Assembly (NCBI GenBank): GCA_902630945.1
Contig: CACOWV010000003.1
Location: 1-64,000, forward strand
Reading direction: 5' to 3'
Length of the DNA: 64,000 bases
From: an uncultured Pelagibacteraceae bacterium
GTDB lineage: Bacteria; Pseudomonadota; Alphaproteobacteria; Pelagibacterales; Pelagibacteraceae
Shown here piece after piece: positions 16,429-24,743 of the stretch (positions are counted from its first letter, which is position 1; each line of letters starts with the position of its first letter). A model generated the notes under the pieces. That model was not told the DNA's origin. It saw only the letters and a list, made by a program, of their open reading frames with translations, and did no database searches. A program made the translations under genes and the position numbers.

Positions 16429-17739
16429 ATGCTTGATAATTATTTTGATTATAAAAAACATAAAACTGATTTCAAAACAGAAGTGATAGCCGGTACTACA
16501 ACCTTTTTAACAATGGCTTACATAATGTTTTTAAATCCTTTTATCTTGTCGGGAGAGTTTGCCGGACCCGAAAAAGGTTTCTTTGATTTCGGTGCAGTTT
16601 ATACAGCAACAATATTAGCGACCGCATTAGCATGCTTTATAATGGCTTTTTATGGAAAAACTTGGCCAATTGGACTTGCTCCTGGAATGGGAATAAATGC
16701 TTTTGTTGCTTTTGGTGTTTGTGCTGGAATGGGATATACACCGCAAGAAGCGCTTGGAGCAGTATTAGTAGCAGGAGTATTGTTTTTAATTATTTCACTT
16801 ACTCCAATTAGAGCGTGGCTTATCAATTCAATACCTAAAAGTTTAAAACTTGGCATAGGTGCAGGAATAGGTTTATTCTTAGCAATAATTGGTCTTCAAA
16901 TAATGGAGGTTGTTGTGGATAACCCAGTAACATTAGTTCAATTAGGTAATCTTAGTGATCCACTAGTTTTACTAGGATGTGCTACTTTTATTGCAATAAT
17001 AGTTTTAGATAAAATGAATGTTAAAGGTAACATCATTATTGGGATTCTAGCTTTTAGTATTATTGCGTGGGCTACAGGTCTTGCAAAATTTAATGGTATA
17101 GCAAGTTCTCCACCACCAATGACATATTTATTTGATTTTGACTTATCTGCTGCAATGACTGCAAGTATGTCGACCGTAATATTTACTTTGTTATTTATTG
17201 ACTTTTTCGATACTGCCGGAACATTAACATCAGTTGCTAACGTTGCAGGCAAAGTAGATAAAGATGGAAAGGTTAAAGATATTAATAAAGCGATGCTATC
17301 TGACAGTGTTAGCACTGTAGCAGGTTCATTAATGGGAACTACGACTGTTACAAGTTATGTTGAGTCTGGTGCGGGAGTGAAGGCTGGAGGAAAAACTGGT
17401 ATGACCTCTCTGGTAATTGGTATATTATTCTTAGCGTGTATATTCTTTGCACCTTTAGCGACAAGTTTACCTAAACAAATTGATGGTGCTGCTTTACTTT
17501 TTGTTTCAGTTCTATTTATAAGAAATATTACAGATATAGAATGGAATGATATTTCAGAGTCAGCTCCTGCTATTCTAGCAATGATTGCTATGCCTTTAAC
17601 TTACAGCATAAGCAACGGTATTGCATTAGCATTTGTATCTTATGCTTTAATAAAAATATTTACTGGAAAGTTTTCTACAACTTCTCCAGCAATATGGGTA
17701 ATAGCAATACTTAGTGTTGTAAGTTTTGCTGTTGCATAA
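16429..17739 (+). CDS. NCS2-family purine permease (AzgA type)
   Basis: A 436-residue inner-membrane transporter with about 12-14 helices. AGTTTFLTMAYIMFLNP at the N-terminus, APGMGINAFVAFG and LFIDFFDTAGTLTSVA are hallmarks of the AzgA/PbuG branch, which imports hypoxanthine, guanine or adenine with protons. The start at 16429 is preceded by AGGAGG four bases upstream. An earlier in-frame ATG at 16375 lacks such a site. It faces a purine-type phosphoribosyltransferase across a shared hairpin, consistent with purine salvage. Confidence 0.9.
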   Translation: MLDNYFDYKKHKTDFKTEVIAGTTTFLTMAYIMFLNPFILSGEFAGPEKGFFDFGAVYTATILATALACFIMAFYGKTWPIGLAPGMGINAFVAFGVCAGMGYTPQEALGAVLVAGVLFLIISLTPIRAWLINSIPKSLKLGIGAGIGLFLAIIGLQIMEVVVDNPVTLVQLGNLSDPLVLLGCATFIAIIVLDKMNVKGNIIIGILAFSIIAWATGLAKFNGIASSPPPMTYLFDFDLSAAMTASMSTVIFTLLFIDFFDTAGTLTSVANVAGKVDKDGKVKDINKAMLSDSVSTVAGSLMGTTTVTSYVESGAGVKAGGKTGMTSLVIGILFLACIFFAPLATSLPKQIDGAALLFVSVLFIRNITDIEWNDISESAPAILAMIAMPLTYSISNGIALAFVSYALIKIFTGKFSTTSPAIWVIAILSVVSFAVA

Positions 17740-17748
17740 AAGTATTTG

Positions 17749-17781
17749 ATAGGGCTAGTTTATACTAGCCCTATTCATTTT
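17749..17781. terminator. Bidirectional terminator between permease and PRT
   Basis: An 11-bp perfect stem (17749-17759 with 17764-17774) with a TTAT loop is followed by a T-rich run on the forward strand. It ends the permease transcript. The reverse-strand gene's stop codon lies inside the hairpin. Confidence 0.88.
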
Positions 17782-18292
17782 TTTCGATTATTTCCTTTAT
17801 AGATAACTCCTCGTAATGTTCTGTAGGCTGAACTATCCAAGGATCAGACTCTAATTTAATTGGACAAAAATCAGGTTCGAATTTTGATGATTTTTTTTTC
17901 CATAGGCAGGCTGTTTTTACCTCTTTAATAAAGTCTTTTGTAGTTTCATAATTTTTTAACCACTCAATACTTTTGTTAAGTGTAAGACCGGTATCTGATA
18001 AATCATCTACTAAAAGAACTTTACTAAAATCCTCATTTTTTGCTAATGAGCTTATTTCTCTAGCAAACATCAATTTTCCTTGATTGTCTTCCATACCTTT
18101 TCCCGAATAACTTTGAATAACTATATAAGCTGTTGGTAATTTTAATATTCTTGATAAAATATCGATTATTGGCGCAGCACCCCTCATAATACCCACAAGC
18201 ACTGTAGGTTGGTATTCTTTATGAATTTCAATCGCTAACTTTTCAACAATTTTAGTGTATTCTTCGAAACTTATAATTAATTTATCTGCCAT
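17771..18292 (-). CDS. Phosphoribosyltransferase, probable purine salvage (Gpt-like)
   Basis: A 173-residue type I phosphoribosyltransferase. VLVGIMRGAAPIIDILSRIL forms the first strand-loop, and VLLVDDLSDTGLT is the PRPP-binding signature. WIVQPTEHYEE near the C-terminus resembles xanthine/hypoxanthine-guanine enzymes. It would join a purine base to PRPP. The start at 18292 (MADKL) fits the family better than an ATG 15 bases upstream, but both are possible. Opposite a purine permease, its job is most likely salvage of imported bases. Confidence 0.82.
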   Translation of the reverse strand: MADKLIISFEEYTKIVEKLAIEIHKEYQPTVLVGIMRGAAPIIDILSRILKLPTAYIVIQSYSGKGMEDNQGKLMFAREISSLAKNEDFSKVLLVDDLSDTGLTLNKSIEWLKNYETTKDFIKEVKTACLWKKKSSKFEPDFCPIKLESDPWIVQPTEHYEELSIKEIIEKNE

Positions 18293-18340
18293 GGAATTTT
18301 TTATCATATAAAAAAAATTAAAAAAGATTAAAAAGTAAAT

Positions 18341-19231
18341 ATGAAAATTTATGATTGTTTTATGTATTTTGATGAGGAGATGATCTTAGACCTCAGACTT
18401 AATATACTTGATAAATATGTAGATTATTTTGTTATAGTTGAAAGTATTTTTAATCATAGAGGAGATAAAAGAAGTTTAAAATTCAATCCCAAAAAATTTG
18501 AAAAATTTAGGCACAAAATTATCTATCTTACTTATGATGAGTGCCCTGATAAAATTGAAGAAGTATACAAAGAAGATAGTGATGAGAATAAATCACGTAA
18601 ATTTATATTTAATGCTGCTTTTAGAGAAAATGGACAGAGAAATTTTATAGTCAATGGATTAGATAAAGCAAAAGATGATGATATCATTCTAATATCTGAT
18701 GTAGATGAAATTCCCAATATTGAAAAGATAGATCTTAATAAAATAACAGAAAAAATTATTTTATTTCATCAAGATATGTTTTATTATAAATTTAACCTTA
18801 AGCTTCCAGGCCTAATTTGGACTGGCACAAAAGCATGTAAAAAAAAATATTTAAAATCACCTCAGTGGTTAAGGAATGTCAAAGATAAAAAGTTTCCTTT
18901 TTTTAGAATTGATACTTTTTTTTCAAAAACAAAATATATGAATATAAAGATTGTCAACAATGGCGGTTGGCATTTTACTAACATAAAAACTCCTGGTGAA
19001 ATTCAACATAAACTTAAATCTTATCTTCATCATTTTGAATTTGATGCAAATCCTCTAAGTGAAGATCAAATTGAAAATATTATGAAAGAAAAAAAGGCTA
19101 TCTATAATTTAAAGATAGATAAAAGATCAACAAAATTTGATGGTGGAGATAAGTTAGAACAATACCCTCTTGAAAAATTACCTAAATTCCTTCAAGATAA
19201 CATAAATAATTATCAAAAATGGATTGATTAG
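18341..19231 (+). CDS. Glycosyltransferase family 17 protein
   Basis: The 296-residue protein matches the GT17 fold: KIYDCFMYFDEEMILDLRLNIL at the start, VDYFVIVESIFNHRGDKRSL, then ILISDVDEIPNIE containing the DxD-like metal site, and a late GGWHFTNI. GT17 was named for eukaryotic bisecting N-acetylglucosaminyltransferase; bacterial members are thought to modify surface glycans. No partner glycan genes are adjacent. The donor and acceptor are unknown. The following DUF1330 gene starts one base after the stop. Confidence 0.83.
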   Translation: MKIYDCFMYFDEEMILDLRLNILDKYVDYFVIVESIFNHRGDKRSLKFNPKKFEKFRHKIIYLTYDECPDKIEEVYKEDSDENKSRKFIFNAAFRENGQRNFIVNGLDKAKDDDIILISDVDEIPNIEKIDLNKITEKIILFHQDMFYYKFNLKLPGLIWTGTKACKKKYLKSPQWLRNVKDKKFPFFRIDTFFSKTKYMNIKIVNNGGWHFTNIKTPGEIQHKLKSYLHHFEFDANPLSEDQIENIMKEKKAIYNLKIDKRSTKFDGGDKLEQYPLEKLPKFLQDNINNYQKWID

Positions 19232-19232
19232 A

Positions 19233-19532
19233 ATGAAAAAAGGTTACTGGATTAGTCTTTATACAAAAATAGATAATCAAGAAAAATTAAAAGAATATGC
19301 TGATATTATAACTCCAATTGTAAAAAGTTATGGTGGTAAAGCATTAGTCAGAGGTGGAAAGTATCAAACTTATGATGGAGATAATTTTATACGTACTGTA
19401 ATTTGGGAATTTCCAAATTATGAGAAAGCTATTGAATGTCACCAATCTAAAGAATACCAAGCTGGTTGGGAAATTGCAAAAGATACTACTACAAGGCATA
19501 TGCAGATAGTAGAAGGTTTTAGTACTGAATAG
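19233..19532 (+). CDS. DUF1330 family protein
   Basis: A 99-residue protein of the ferredoxin-like, dimeric alpha/beta-barrel type. KGYWISLYTKIDN opens it, followed by YGGKALVRGGKYQTYDGDN and VIWEFPNYEKAIECHQSKEYQ, which are the DUF1330 pattern. Its biochemical role is not established. I chose the ATG at 19233 rather than an in-frame TTG at 19224, because it avoids overlap with the GT17 stop. The last 14 bases overlap the convergent DNA glycosylase gene. Confidence 0.87.
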   Translation: MKKGYWISLYTKIDNQEKLKEYADIITPIVKSYGGKALVRGGKYQTYDGDNFIRTVIWEFPNYEKAIECHQSKEYQAGWEIAKDTTTRHMQIVEGFSTE

Positions 19533-20154
19533 GTTCTGGATCTATACTTCTCCAAAGATACCAAGTTGCTACGGAGCAGTAAGGTGAGTATCTTTTTTTT
19601 AGCAAACTAACAAACTTTGGTGGAGGTAAATAATTTTTATTATAGTTTTTTGAAATGGCTCTTAATAGACCAATATCTTGGACAGGCCAAATATTTGATC
19701 TATTGTAAGTAAAAAGTAATATCATTTCTGCAGACCATCTTCCTATTTGTCTTAAATTAGATAAATAATTTATTGCTTCCTCGTCATCCATTTTTTCAAT
19801 TAGTTTAGGATTAAAAGATTTATTAAGAATTTGTTTAGCTAAATTTTTGATCCCAAATACCTTTTGACGACTTAAACCACAATTTCTTAATTGGTTGAAT
19901 TTCAACTTAGAAACAGTTTTTGCATTGATACGGTTATTGCATTTTTTTTTAAACTTTAAAAAAACTGAATTAGCGGCTGTAACACTTATCTGTTGTCCAA
20001 TTATACTTTTACATAAAGAAAAAAATATATCTTTTCTTGAAGATAAAATTACTTCTGAGGGGCCTTGATAATAATTAATAAGTTTTTTCATAATCTTATC
20101 TTTTTTTGATAAATATTTTTTAGCTTTATTCCAGTATTTTGGAAATTTAGTCAT
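19519..20154 (-). CDS. DNA-3-methyladenine glycosylase (AlkA type)
   Basis: A 211-residue HhH-GPD superfamily base-excision enzyme that removes alkylated purines. The segment SIIGQQISVTAANSVF precedes a helix-hairpin-helix (LRQIGRWSAEMILLFT), then PVQDIGLLRAI with the catalytic Asp. There is no C-terminal iron-sulfur cysteine cluster, which separates it from Nth/MutY. The start overlaps the end of the EamA transporter gene by 8 bases, so the two are co-transcribed. Confidence 0.87.
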   Translation of the reverse strand: MTKFPKYWNKAKKYLSKKDKIMKKLINYYQGPSEVILSSRKDIFFSLCKSIIGQQISVTAANSVFLKFKKKCNNRINAKTVSKLKFNQLRNCGLSRQKVFGIKNLAKQILNKSFNPKLIEKMDDEEAINYLSNLRQIGRWSAEMILLFTYNRSNIWPVQDIGLLRAISKNYNKNYLPPPKFVSLLKKRYSPYCSVATWYLWRSIDPEPIQY

Positions 20155-21031
20155 TAATTGTTTCGGAAGTGATAATTTTTTTTTTATAAATTTCTCTCCT
20201 AAAAATTATCAATGTGGAAATAATTACCAAGAAAGCACCAATCAATGTTTTAATTGTAGGTATCTCTCCCCAAATTAAATAGCCAAAAATTATTGCAAAA
20301 ACCAAAGCTAAATATTTTAATGGTGTAACAAGAGAAACTTCAGAATATTTGTATGATTGACTAAGCCATAAATTGGCAACCCCCCCAAAAATACCAACAA
20401 ATGAGAGTAAGATGAGATGATTAAAACTTGGCATAATCCAACCTTGTGGGATGGTAAAAAAACTTAACAAAGTTATAGATAATGAAAAATAAAAAGAAAT
20501 TAACCAAACCGGTTCAGTAGAGGAAAGTTGTCTAATTGTTATTGCAACATAAGAAAGTCCCAAACAAAAAATTATTGGAAAAACATAATAGATATTTAAT
20601 TGACTTATTCCTGGCTCAGTTATGATCAAGATTCCTAAGAAACCAATCAATACAGCTAACCATCTAAATATTCCGACTTTCTCACTTAATAAAAATATTG
20701 AGAGAATTGTTGTAAATATTGGAGCAGCGAATGATATACTTACAACTGTTGCTAAAGGTAATTTTCGTAAAGCAATAAAAATTGCAACTAGTGCAATTAA
20801 TCCAGAAATACATCTTAAAAAATGTAGTCCTGGCCTGCTTGTTTGATAAAAATTGTGCAGTCGGTTCCGAGGTATTACAAAAAAATAAAAAATAATACCA
20901 AAAAAACCCCTAAAAAATAATACTTGTCCAATTGGATAATCAACCGACCATTTAACTATCACATCCATAAGAGAAAATGCACAAATGGACATAAACATGT
21001 ACAAAAAACCTAATTGATTTTTACTTAGCAT
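20147..21031 (-). CDS. EamA/DMT-family transporter
   Basis: A 294-residue inner-membrane protein with about ten helices arranged as two EamA repeats. MLSKNQLGFLYMFMSICAFSLMDVIVKW and RGFFGIIFYF belong to the first repeat. The second contains SYKYSEVSLVTPLKYLALVFAIIFGYLIWGE, a very typical EamA segment. Such carriers export or import amino acids, nucleotides or other metabolites. The substrate cannot be assigned. It is first in an operon with the DNA glycosylase and divergent from msrA. Confidence 0.88.
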   Translation of the reverse strand: MLSKNQLGFLYMFMSICAFSLMDVIVKWSVDYPIGQVLFFRGFFGIIFYFFVIPRNRLHNFYQTSRPGLHFLRCISGLIALVAIFIALRKLPLATVVSISFAAPIFTTILSIFLLSEKVGIFRWLAVLIGFLGILIITEPGISQLNIYYVFPIIFCLGLSYVAITIRQLSSTEPVWLISFYFSLSITLLSFFTIPQGWIMPSFNHLILLSFVGIFGGVANLWLSQSYKYSEVSLVTPLKYLALVFAIIFGYLIWGEIPTIKTLIGAFLVIISTLIIFRREIYKKKIITSETIND

Positions 21032-21066
21032 ATGAATAATTTGTAAATTAATTTAAATCATAATCA

Positions 21067-21510
21067 ATGGAAATAGCAGTTTTAGCTCTTGGATGTTTTT
21101 GGGGACCAGAAATTAAATTTAGTAAAATTGATGGTGTTATCAAAACAGAAGTTGGCTATTGTGGGGGTAATAGTCCTACAACAACTTACAAAGAAGTTTG
21201 TACGGGTGACACAAATCATGCTGAAGTTGTAAAGCTTGATTTTGATGAAAAAATCATATCATATGAAAAGATCTTAAAAACTTTCTTTCAAATTCATGAT
21301 CCAACGACTTTAAATTCCCAAGGTCCAGATTTTGGTACTCAATATAGAAGTGAAATATTTTATCTAAATGATAACCAAAAAAAAATTGCTGAAAAAGTTT
21401 TAAGCGATACTAATGAAAGATTATCGGGAAAGGTTGTTACTAAAATTTCATTATTAAAAAATTATTGCCCTGCTGAGGAATATCATCAAAAATATTTAGA
21501 AAAAAGATAA
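21067..21510 (+). CDS. msrA: Peptide methionine-S-sulfoxide reductase A
   Basis: Repairs methionine-S-sulfoxide in oxidised proteins. The catalytic Cys10 lies in the canonical GCFW motif (9-12), followed by GYCGGN, NHAEVVKLDFD and FFQIHDPTTLNSQGPDFGTQYRS. The 147 residues make a compact version of the family. The resolving Cys is probably in NYCPAEEYHQKYL. The gene starts a probable operon with a sulfurtransferase one base downstream. Confidence 0.96.
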   Translation: MEIAVLALGCFWGPEIKFSKIDGVIKTEVGYCGGNSPTTTYKEVCTGDTNHAEVVKLDFDEKIISYEKILKTFFQIHDPTTLNSQGPDFGTQYRSEIFYLNDNQKKIAEKVLSDTNERLSGKVVTKISLLKNYCPAEEYHQKYLEKR

Positions 21511-21511
21511 G

Positions 21512-22327
21512 ATGTCTTTAGTAGAAACTGATTGGTTAGAAAAAAATATAAATTCTGTTAAAATTATAGATTGTTCATGGCATATGCCACAAACTAAAAG
21601 AAATGGTTTAGAGGAATACAAAAACCAGCATATACCGAATTCTATTTTTTTTGATTTAGATGATAATTCAAAAAAAAAAATTAATTTACCACACATGTTA
21701 GTTAACAAAAGTGATTGGGAAGAGATTGTATCAAAAATGGGAATTAAGAATGAAGATAAAATAGTTATCTATGATAACTCAGATGTAATTAGCTCATGTA
21801 GATGTTGGTTTAATTTTATTTATTTTGGTCACAATCCTAGGTTGGTCCATGTTTTAAATGGTGGATTAAAAAAATGGATCAAAGAAAATAAAAAAGTTAC
21901 TAACGAAATTACTAATGTTCAAACATCGAGCTATAAAAGTTTTGAAAAAAAAGAACTTGTTAAAAATAAAAAATTAATTGACCAGAATATCGATGAAAAA
22001 AATTTCAAGGTTATTGATGCAAGAAGCAAGGAAAGATTTGACGGCAAGGTTCCAGAGCCTAGAAAAGGTTTAAGAAGTGGTAGTATAAAAAATTCTTTTT
22101 GTATACCTTTTAATCTTTGTATAAAAAAAGACAAAACGTTTAAAAATAAAGAAGAACTTCAACTTGTCTTTGAAACATGTTTGGAAAATATAAAAGAAGA
22201 AAATATAGTTTTTTCATGTGGTTCAGGAGTTACTGCGTGTGTTTTGGCACTAGCATATTCTCTGATAAATGATAAATATCAGCCTTGTATTTATGATGGC
22301 TCTTGGTCTGAATACGGCATAATTTGA
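21512..22327 (+). CDS. sseA: Sulfurtransferase (3-mercaptopyruvate type, rhodanese fold)
   Basis: A two-domain rhodanese protein of 271 residues. The N-terminal domain has WLEKNINSVKIIDCSWHMP and FFDLDD. The C-terminal domain has the active loop CGSGVTA with Cys236, the pattern of 3-mercaptopyruvate sulfurtransferases rather than thiosulfate rhodanese. It transfers sulfur from mercaptopyruvate to thiols or cyanide. It is packed between msrA and the RND adaptor gene with gaps of 1 and 7 bases. Confidence 0.88.
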   Translation: MSLVETDWLEKNINSVKIIDCSWHMPQTKRNGLEEYKNQHIPNSIFFDLDDNSKKKINLPHMLVNKSDWEEIVSKMGIKNEDKIVIYDNSDVISSCRCWFNFIYFGHNPRLVHVLNGGLKKWIKENKKVTNEITNVQTSSYKSFEKKELVKNKKLIDQNIDEKNFKVIDARSKERFDGKVPEPRKGLRSGSIKNSFCIPFNLCIKKDKTFKNKEELQLVFETCLENIKEENIVFSCGSGVTACVLALAYSLINDKYQPCIYDGSWSEYGII

Positions 22328-22334
22328 ATTTTAT

Positions 22335-23204
22335 ATGAAAAGATCTACAAAAATTATCTCAATAATACTGGTGTTTTTCATAATTATAGCAATCGTGATT
22401 ATTGGAAGAACAATGGTGGGAAATCATTTTAAAAAAAAATTTAGCAAAAGACCTCCTCCAGGAATAATTGTAACAGAGGTGATTAAAAAAGAATTTTCAG
22501 AAAAAATTGAAACTTTTGGGACAGCAATTTCAAAAAAATCAAAAACATTTAAAATAAAAAAAGATGATCTCGTTGAAGATCTTAAATTGAAAAATTTTGT
22601 TAAAAGTGGTGAAATCTTAATTAAATTGAAAAGTGGAAATATAATAGCTCCATTTAGTGGTGTGTTGGGATACACAGGTTTGACTGAAGATATCCTTGTG
22701 TCAAACAATATAGTCATTATTACGCTCGATGATAATTCTATTATTTATTCTGACATAAAGATTCCTGAAAATTACTCTGCATTTATTAAAAAGGGGCTGC
22801 CAGTAGAAGTAAAATTAACTAGCTATAAAGATAAAACATTTAAAGGTGAAGTAGACTTCGTTTCAAGTAGAATTAATGCAGATACAAGAAGTTTACTATC
22901 TAGAATAAAAATAGATAATCAAAATTTAGAGTTAATATCAGGATCATTGTTAGAAGTTGGGGTTAAATTTAATTTAAGAAATTCTTTAAGTGTGCCAGAT
23001 ACAAGTGTAATGATTGAGGGGGATAAGTCCTATGTTTATATAGTTGATGAAGAGAGTATTGCCAATAAAATTGAGATAAAAACAGGTTTAAGAACTGATA
23101 AAAGTATAGAAGTAATCTCTGGCTTAACCGAAGGCGATATTATTGTGGCTGAAGGGTTAAAAAAAGTTAGACCACTCGGAAAAATTAAACCAATTAATAA
23201 ATAA
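22335..23204 (+). CDS. RND efflux periplasmic adaptor (membrane fusion protein)
   Basis: A 289-residue adaptor with an N-terminal membrane anchor (IISIILVFFIIIAIVII). A lipoyl-like half-motif (LVEDLKLKNFVKSGEILIKL ... IIAPFSGVLGYTG) follows, then a beta-barrel and the terminal IEIKTGLRTDKSIEVISGLTEGD membrane-proximal domain. It links the inner-membrane pump to an outer-membrane channel. The pump gene begins directly after its stop codon. At under 300 residues it is short for the family; the alpha-helical hairpin appears reduced or absent. Confidence 0.9.
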   Translation: MKRSTKIISIILVFFIIIAIVIIGRTMVGNHFKKKFSKRPPPGIIVTEVIKKEFSEKIETFGTAISKKSKTFKIKKDDLVEDLKLKNFVKSGEILIKLKSGNIIAPFSGVLGYTGLTEDILVSNNIVIITLDDNSIIYSDIKIPENYSAFIKKGLPVEVKLTSYKDKTFKGEVDFVSSRINADTRSLLSRIKIDNQNLELISGSLLEVGVKFNLRNSLSVPDTSVMIEGDKSYVYIVDEESIANKIEIKTGLRTDKSIEVISGLTEGDIIVAEGLKKVRPLGKIKPINK

Positions 23205-24743
23205 ATGTTTATCACTGAATTAAGTATAAAAAGACCAACTGTATCTTGGGTCATGTCTCTAATTTTAATTGTTTTTGGTTTGTTTGTTTTTTGGAAATTG
23301 CCAGTTAGAGAATTACCAAACGGTATACAACCACCTGTAGTCCAGATACAAGTAGATTATAAATCTGCTGCAGCTTCAATTGTGGACCAAGAGGTAACCC
23401 AAGTTGTTGAGGATGTAATTGGCGGTGCTGAGGGCATAAAAAATATTGACTCTAAATCAGAAAATGGAAGAAGCACAATAAATGTTGAATTTGACACTAG
23501 TATAGATTTAGATAATGCTGCTAATGATATAAGAGAAAGAGTTGCAAGAGTAGTTGATAATTTACCTTCAGAGTCTGATCCTCCACAAATACTTAAAAGG
23601 GCAGCTGGTTTTACAACAACCATGTGGTTGTCTTTGTCATCATCAACGTGGAGTGACCTTGAGTTAGGAGACTATGCCGAAAGATATTTAGTTGATCAAT
23701 TCTCGAGTGTAAAAAATGTTGGAAGAATAAGAGTTGGTGGATTAAGAGAGTTGAGTATCAGAATATGGATAGATCCTATTAGACTTGCAGCTAATGATTT
23801 AACAATTAAGGAAGTTGAAAATGCAATACGTGGAGAAAATATAAGTCTTCCAGCTGGCACTCTAGAAGCAGACAATATTGATTTAACACTTAATTTAAAT
23901 AAATCCTATAATGATATTAATTCGATCAAACAGCTACCAATTAAAAAAACCGATAATAAAGTTATTTTATTATCTGATGTTGCAAACATAGAATTTGGTC
24001 CGGTTTCAGAAAAAACTCTTTTTAAAGCTCAAACTAAAGATCAAATTAATTTAAAAACTGTTGGAATTGGTATTTATGCTAGAAGTGGTGCCTCGACAGT
24101 TGAGCTTTCAAAAGATATTGAAAAAAAAATTATTCAAGTTAAAAAATCGTTGCCAGAAGAGTTAGATTTAAGGGTCTCTTTCAACAGAGCAAATTATGTG
24201 GAGGCTGCTATTGAAGAGGTATATAAAACTTTATTAATAGCTTTTGTTTTGGTCGTTTTAATAATTTATCTATTTCTGGGTAATTTAAAGGCTGTAGTAG
24301 TACCTGCCATAGCGCTGCCTGTGAGCCTTATAGCATCTTTTTTAGGTCTATATCTATTTGGATTATCAATAAATATTTTTGTCCTTTTAAGCTTTATTTT
24401 AGCTATAGGAATAATAACAGATGACTCTGTAATAATGACAGATGCAATATATAGAAGAATAGAAAACGGTGAAAATCCATTGGTAGCTGCTTACAAGGGC
24501 TCTAAACAAATTTCTTTTGCAATTGTAGCTACCACATTAATTCTAGTTGCAGTTTTTTTACCATTGATTTTTATCGAGGGAATTTCTGGAACTTTATTTC
24601 GAGAAACAGCAATTGCTTTGTCTTTTTCAATAGTTGTGTCTTCTTTTGTAGCATTAACATTGTCACCAATGCTTGCAAGTAAATTTTTATATAAAAAAAA
24701 TCAAAAAAAGTTTTTATACAAAGATTTGAAAAATTTTTTTTAG
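23205..24743 (+). CDS. RND efflux pump, N-terminal half (frameshifted)
   Basis: The first 512 residues of an AcrB/MexB-type pump, which exports small molecules using the proton gradient. It contains TM1 (TVSWVMSLILIVFGLFVFWKLPVRELP), the porter domain (VTQVVEDVIGGAEGIKNIDS) and TM2-TM6. Membrane helix 4 has the paired acidic residues of proton relay in GIITDDSVIMTD. The frame hits TAG inside a T8 run, and the rest continues in the -1 frame. Joined, the two parts give 1042 residues, the normal family length. No outer-membrane channel gene is nearby. Confidence 0.9.
   Translation: MFITELSIKRPTVSWVMSLILIVFGLFVFWKLPVRELPNGIQPPVVQIQVDYKSAAASIVDQEVTQVVEDVIGGAEGIKNIDSKSENGRSTINVEFDTSIDLDNAANDIRERVARVVDNLPSESDPPQILKRAAGFTTTMWLSLSSSTWSDLELGDYAERYLVDQFSSVKNVGRIRVGGLRELSIRIWIDPIRLAANDLTIKEVENAIRGENISLPAGTLEADNIDLTLNLNKSYNDINSIKQLPIKKTDNKVILLSDVANIEFGPVSEKTLFKAQTKDQINLKTVGIGIYARSGASTVELSKDIEKKIIQVKKSLPEELDLRVSFNRANYVEAAIEEVYKTLLIAFVLVVLIIYLFLGNLKAVVVPAIALPVSLIASFLGLYLFGLSINIFVLLSFILAIGIITDDSVIMTDAIYRRIENGENPLVAAYKGSKQISFAIVATTLILVAVFLPLIFIEGISGTLFRETAIALSFSIVVSSFVALTLSPMLASKFLYKKNQKKFLYKDLKNFF
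24734..24741 (+). other. T8 run at the RND pump frameshift
   Basis: Eight consecutive T bases end in the TAG stop of the N-terminal frame. Reading TTT TTT and slipping back one base gives TTA GGT and restores the conserved pump frame immediately. The site could be a homopolymer sequencing error, a one-base deletion, or a slippage site. Confidence 0.8.
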
